Below, piece after piece: positions 35,542 through 35,680 of a stretch of 35,680 nucleotides of DNA (position 1 is the stretch's first letter; each line of letters begins with the position of its first letter). Under the pieces are notes generated by a model. It worked only from the letters and a program-made list of their open reading frames with translations. It did no database searches and was not told where the DNA came from. The position numbers and the translations under genes are program-made. This DNA comes from Planctomycetota bacterium (GTDB lineage: Bacteria > Planctomycetota > Planctomycetia > Pirellulales > Pirellulaceae), in contig CAUJHS010000062.1 of NCBI GenBank assembly GCA_963204915.1, positions 1 to 35,680 on the forward strand, read 5' to 3'.

Positions 35542-35551
35542 TGTCGGGGTC
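35542..35551 (+). repeat. Fourth copy of the TGTCRGGGTY motif
   Basis: TGTCGGGGTC, one base different from the hairpin arm, about 122 bases from the first copy. Confidence 0.5.
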
Positions 35552-35597
35552 ATTGCACATTGAGAAAGAGAAGAGCATATCCCCCGCAGCGGGAGCA

Positions 35598-35617
35598 GCT
35601 TGGAGACTTCTCCAAGC
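35598..35617. repeat. Perfect inverted repeat (8-bp arms, 4-base centre)
   Basis: GCTTGGAG and CTCCAAGC flank ACTT. No T-tract follows. It could be an operator or part of a recombination site; nothing more can be said. Confidence 0.5.
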
Positions 35618-35680
35618 ATCCAAGAGTTTGAGAATTGTTGGCTAGAGAATGGCGGAGGTGATGGTTTCGGTTCGGCTCGC

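Larger units (their letters stand above)
35182..35680. other. Upstream non-coding region of the island
   Basis: About 500 bases with no gene I can support. It holds the hairpin at 35,419-35,444, further copies of the same 10-bp motif, and a second perfect inverted repeat at 35,598-35,617. A short plus-strand frame opens at ATG 35,649 and runs off the edge as MAEVMVSVRL; too little is visible to call it a gene. Confidence 0.6.

Noticed and set aside
35649-35680. Start of a plus-strand gene running off the right edge
   Set aside because: Only ten codons are visible with no clear ribosome site; cannot be supported.
1-35680. CRISPR array, tRNA or rRNA genes
   Set aside because: No regularly spaced short repeats and no tRNA- or rRNA-like stretches were recognised by eye.

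Overview
The window looks like a piece of a Planctomycetota chromosome, most likely of the Phycisphaerae type. This is inferred from roughly 60% GC, several exported proteins whose predicted mature ends begin QTTQP, very large exported helical proteins of unknown function, and a MauE-like/thioredoxin-like/DUF1573 fusion. No rRNA, tRNA or CRISPR array was recognised.

Region 1 (1-15,659, minus strand) reads as one leftward operon of exported proteins. In order of transcription it holds a 270-aa anchored hypothetical protein, a 1716-aa helical exported protein with an internal 2019-bp tandem duplication, a 759-aa paralogue of the C-terminal part of that protein, and a giant RHS/YD-repeat protein. 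The RHS gene is open for 2433 codons and runs off the left edge. Its last ~480 visible bases, covering the end of the core and the C-terminal tip, fall to about 45% GC, the usual mark of a replaced RHS tip.

Region 2 (15,660-16,091) is an AT-richer divergent promoter region with a good sigma70-type promoter for the rightward genes and a weaker candidate for the leftward ones.

Region 3 (16,092-29,014, plus strand) is a compact type II secretion operon: gspD, E, F, G, H, I, J, K, C, L, M. It is followed without a break by a TPR protein and a membrane MauE-like/thioredoxin-like/DUF1573 fusion. Many junctions overlap and use GTG or TTG starts, which suggests translational coupling. No prepilin peptidase gene is present here. 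The divergent exported proteins and the RHS protein are plausible clients of this machine, but this is inference.

Region 4 (29,021-35,680, minus strand) is an accessory island transcribed leftward. It contains a winged-helix protein, a serine recombinase, a ParB-like protein, a second RepB-like ParB protein, an HNH-associated repeat protein broken by a TGA at a conserved Trp position, an AAA+ ATPase, and a degraded transposase/integrase-like fragment. Upstream of the island a ~130-bp stretch carries four copies of a 10-bp motif (consensus TGTCRGGGTY), two of them forming a perfect hairpin. This recombinase plus double-ParB module is the best candidate for an undescribed system in the window.
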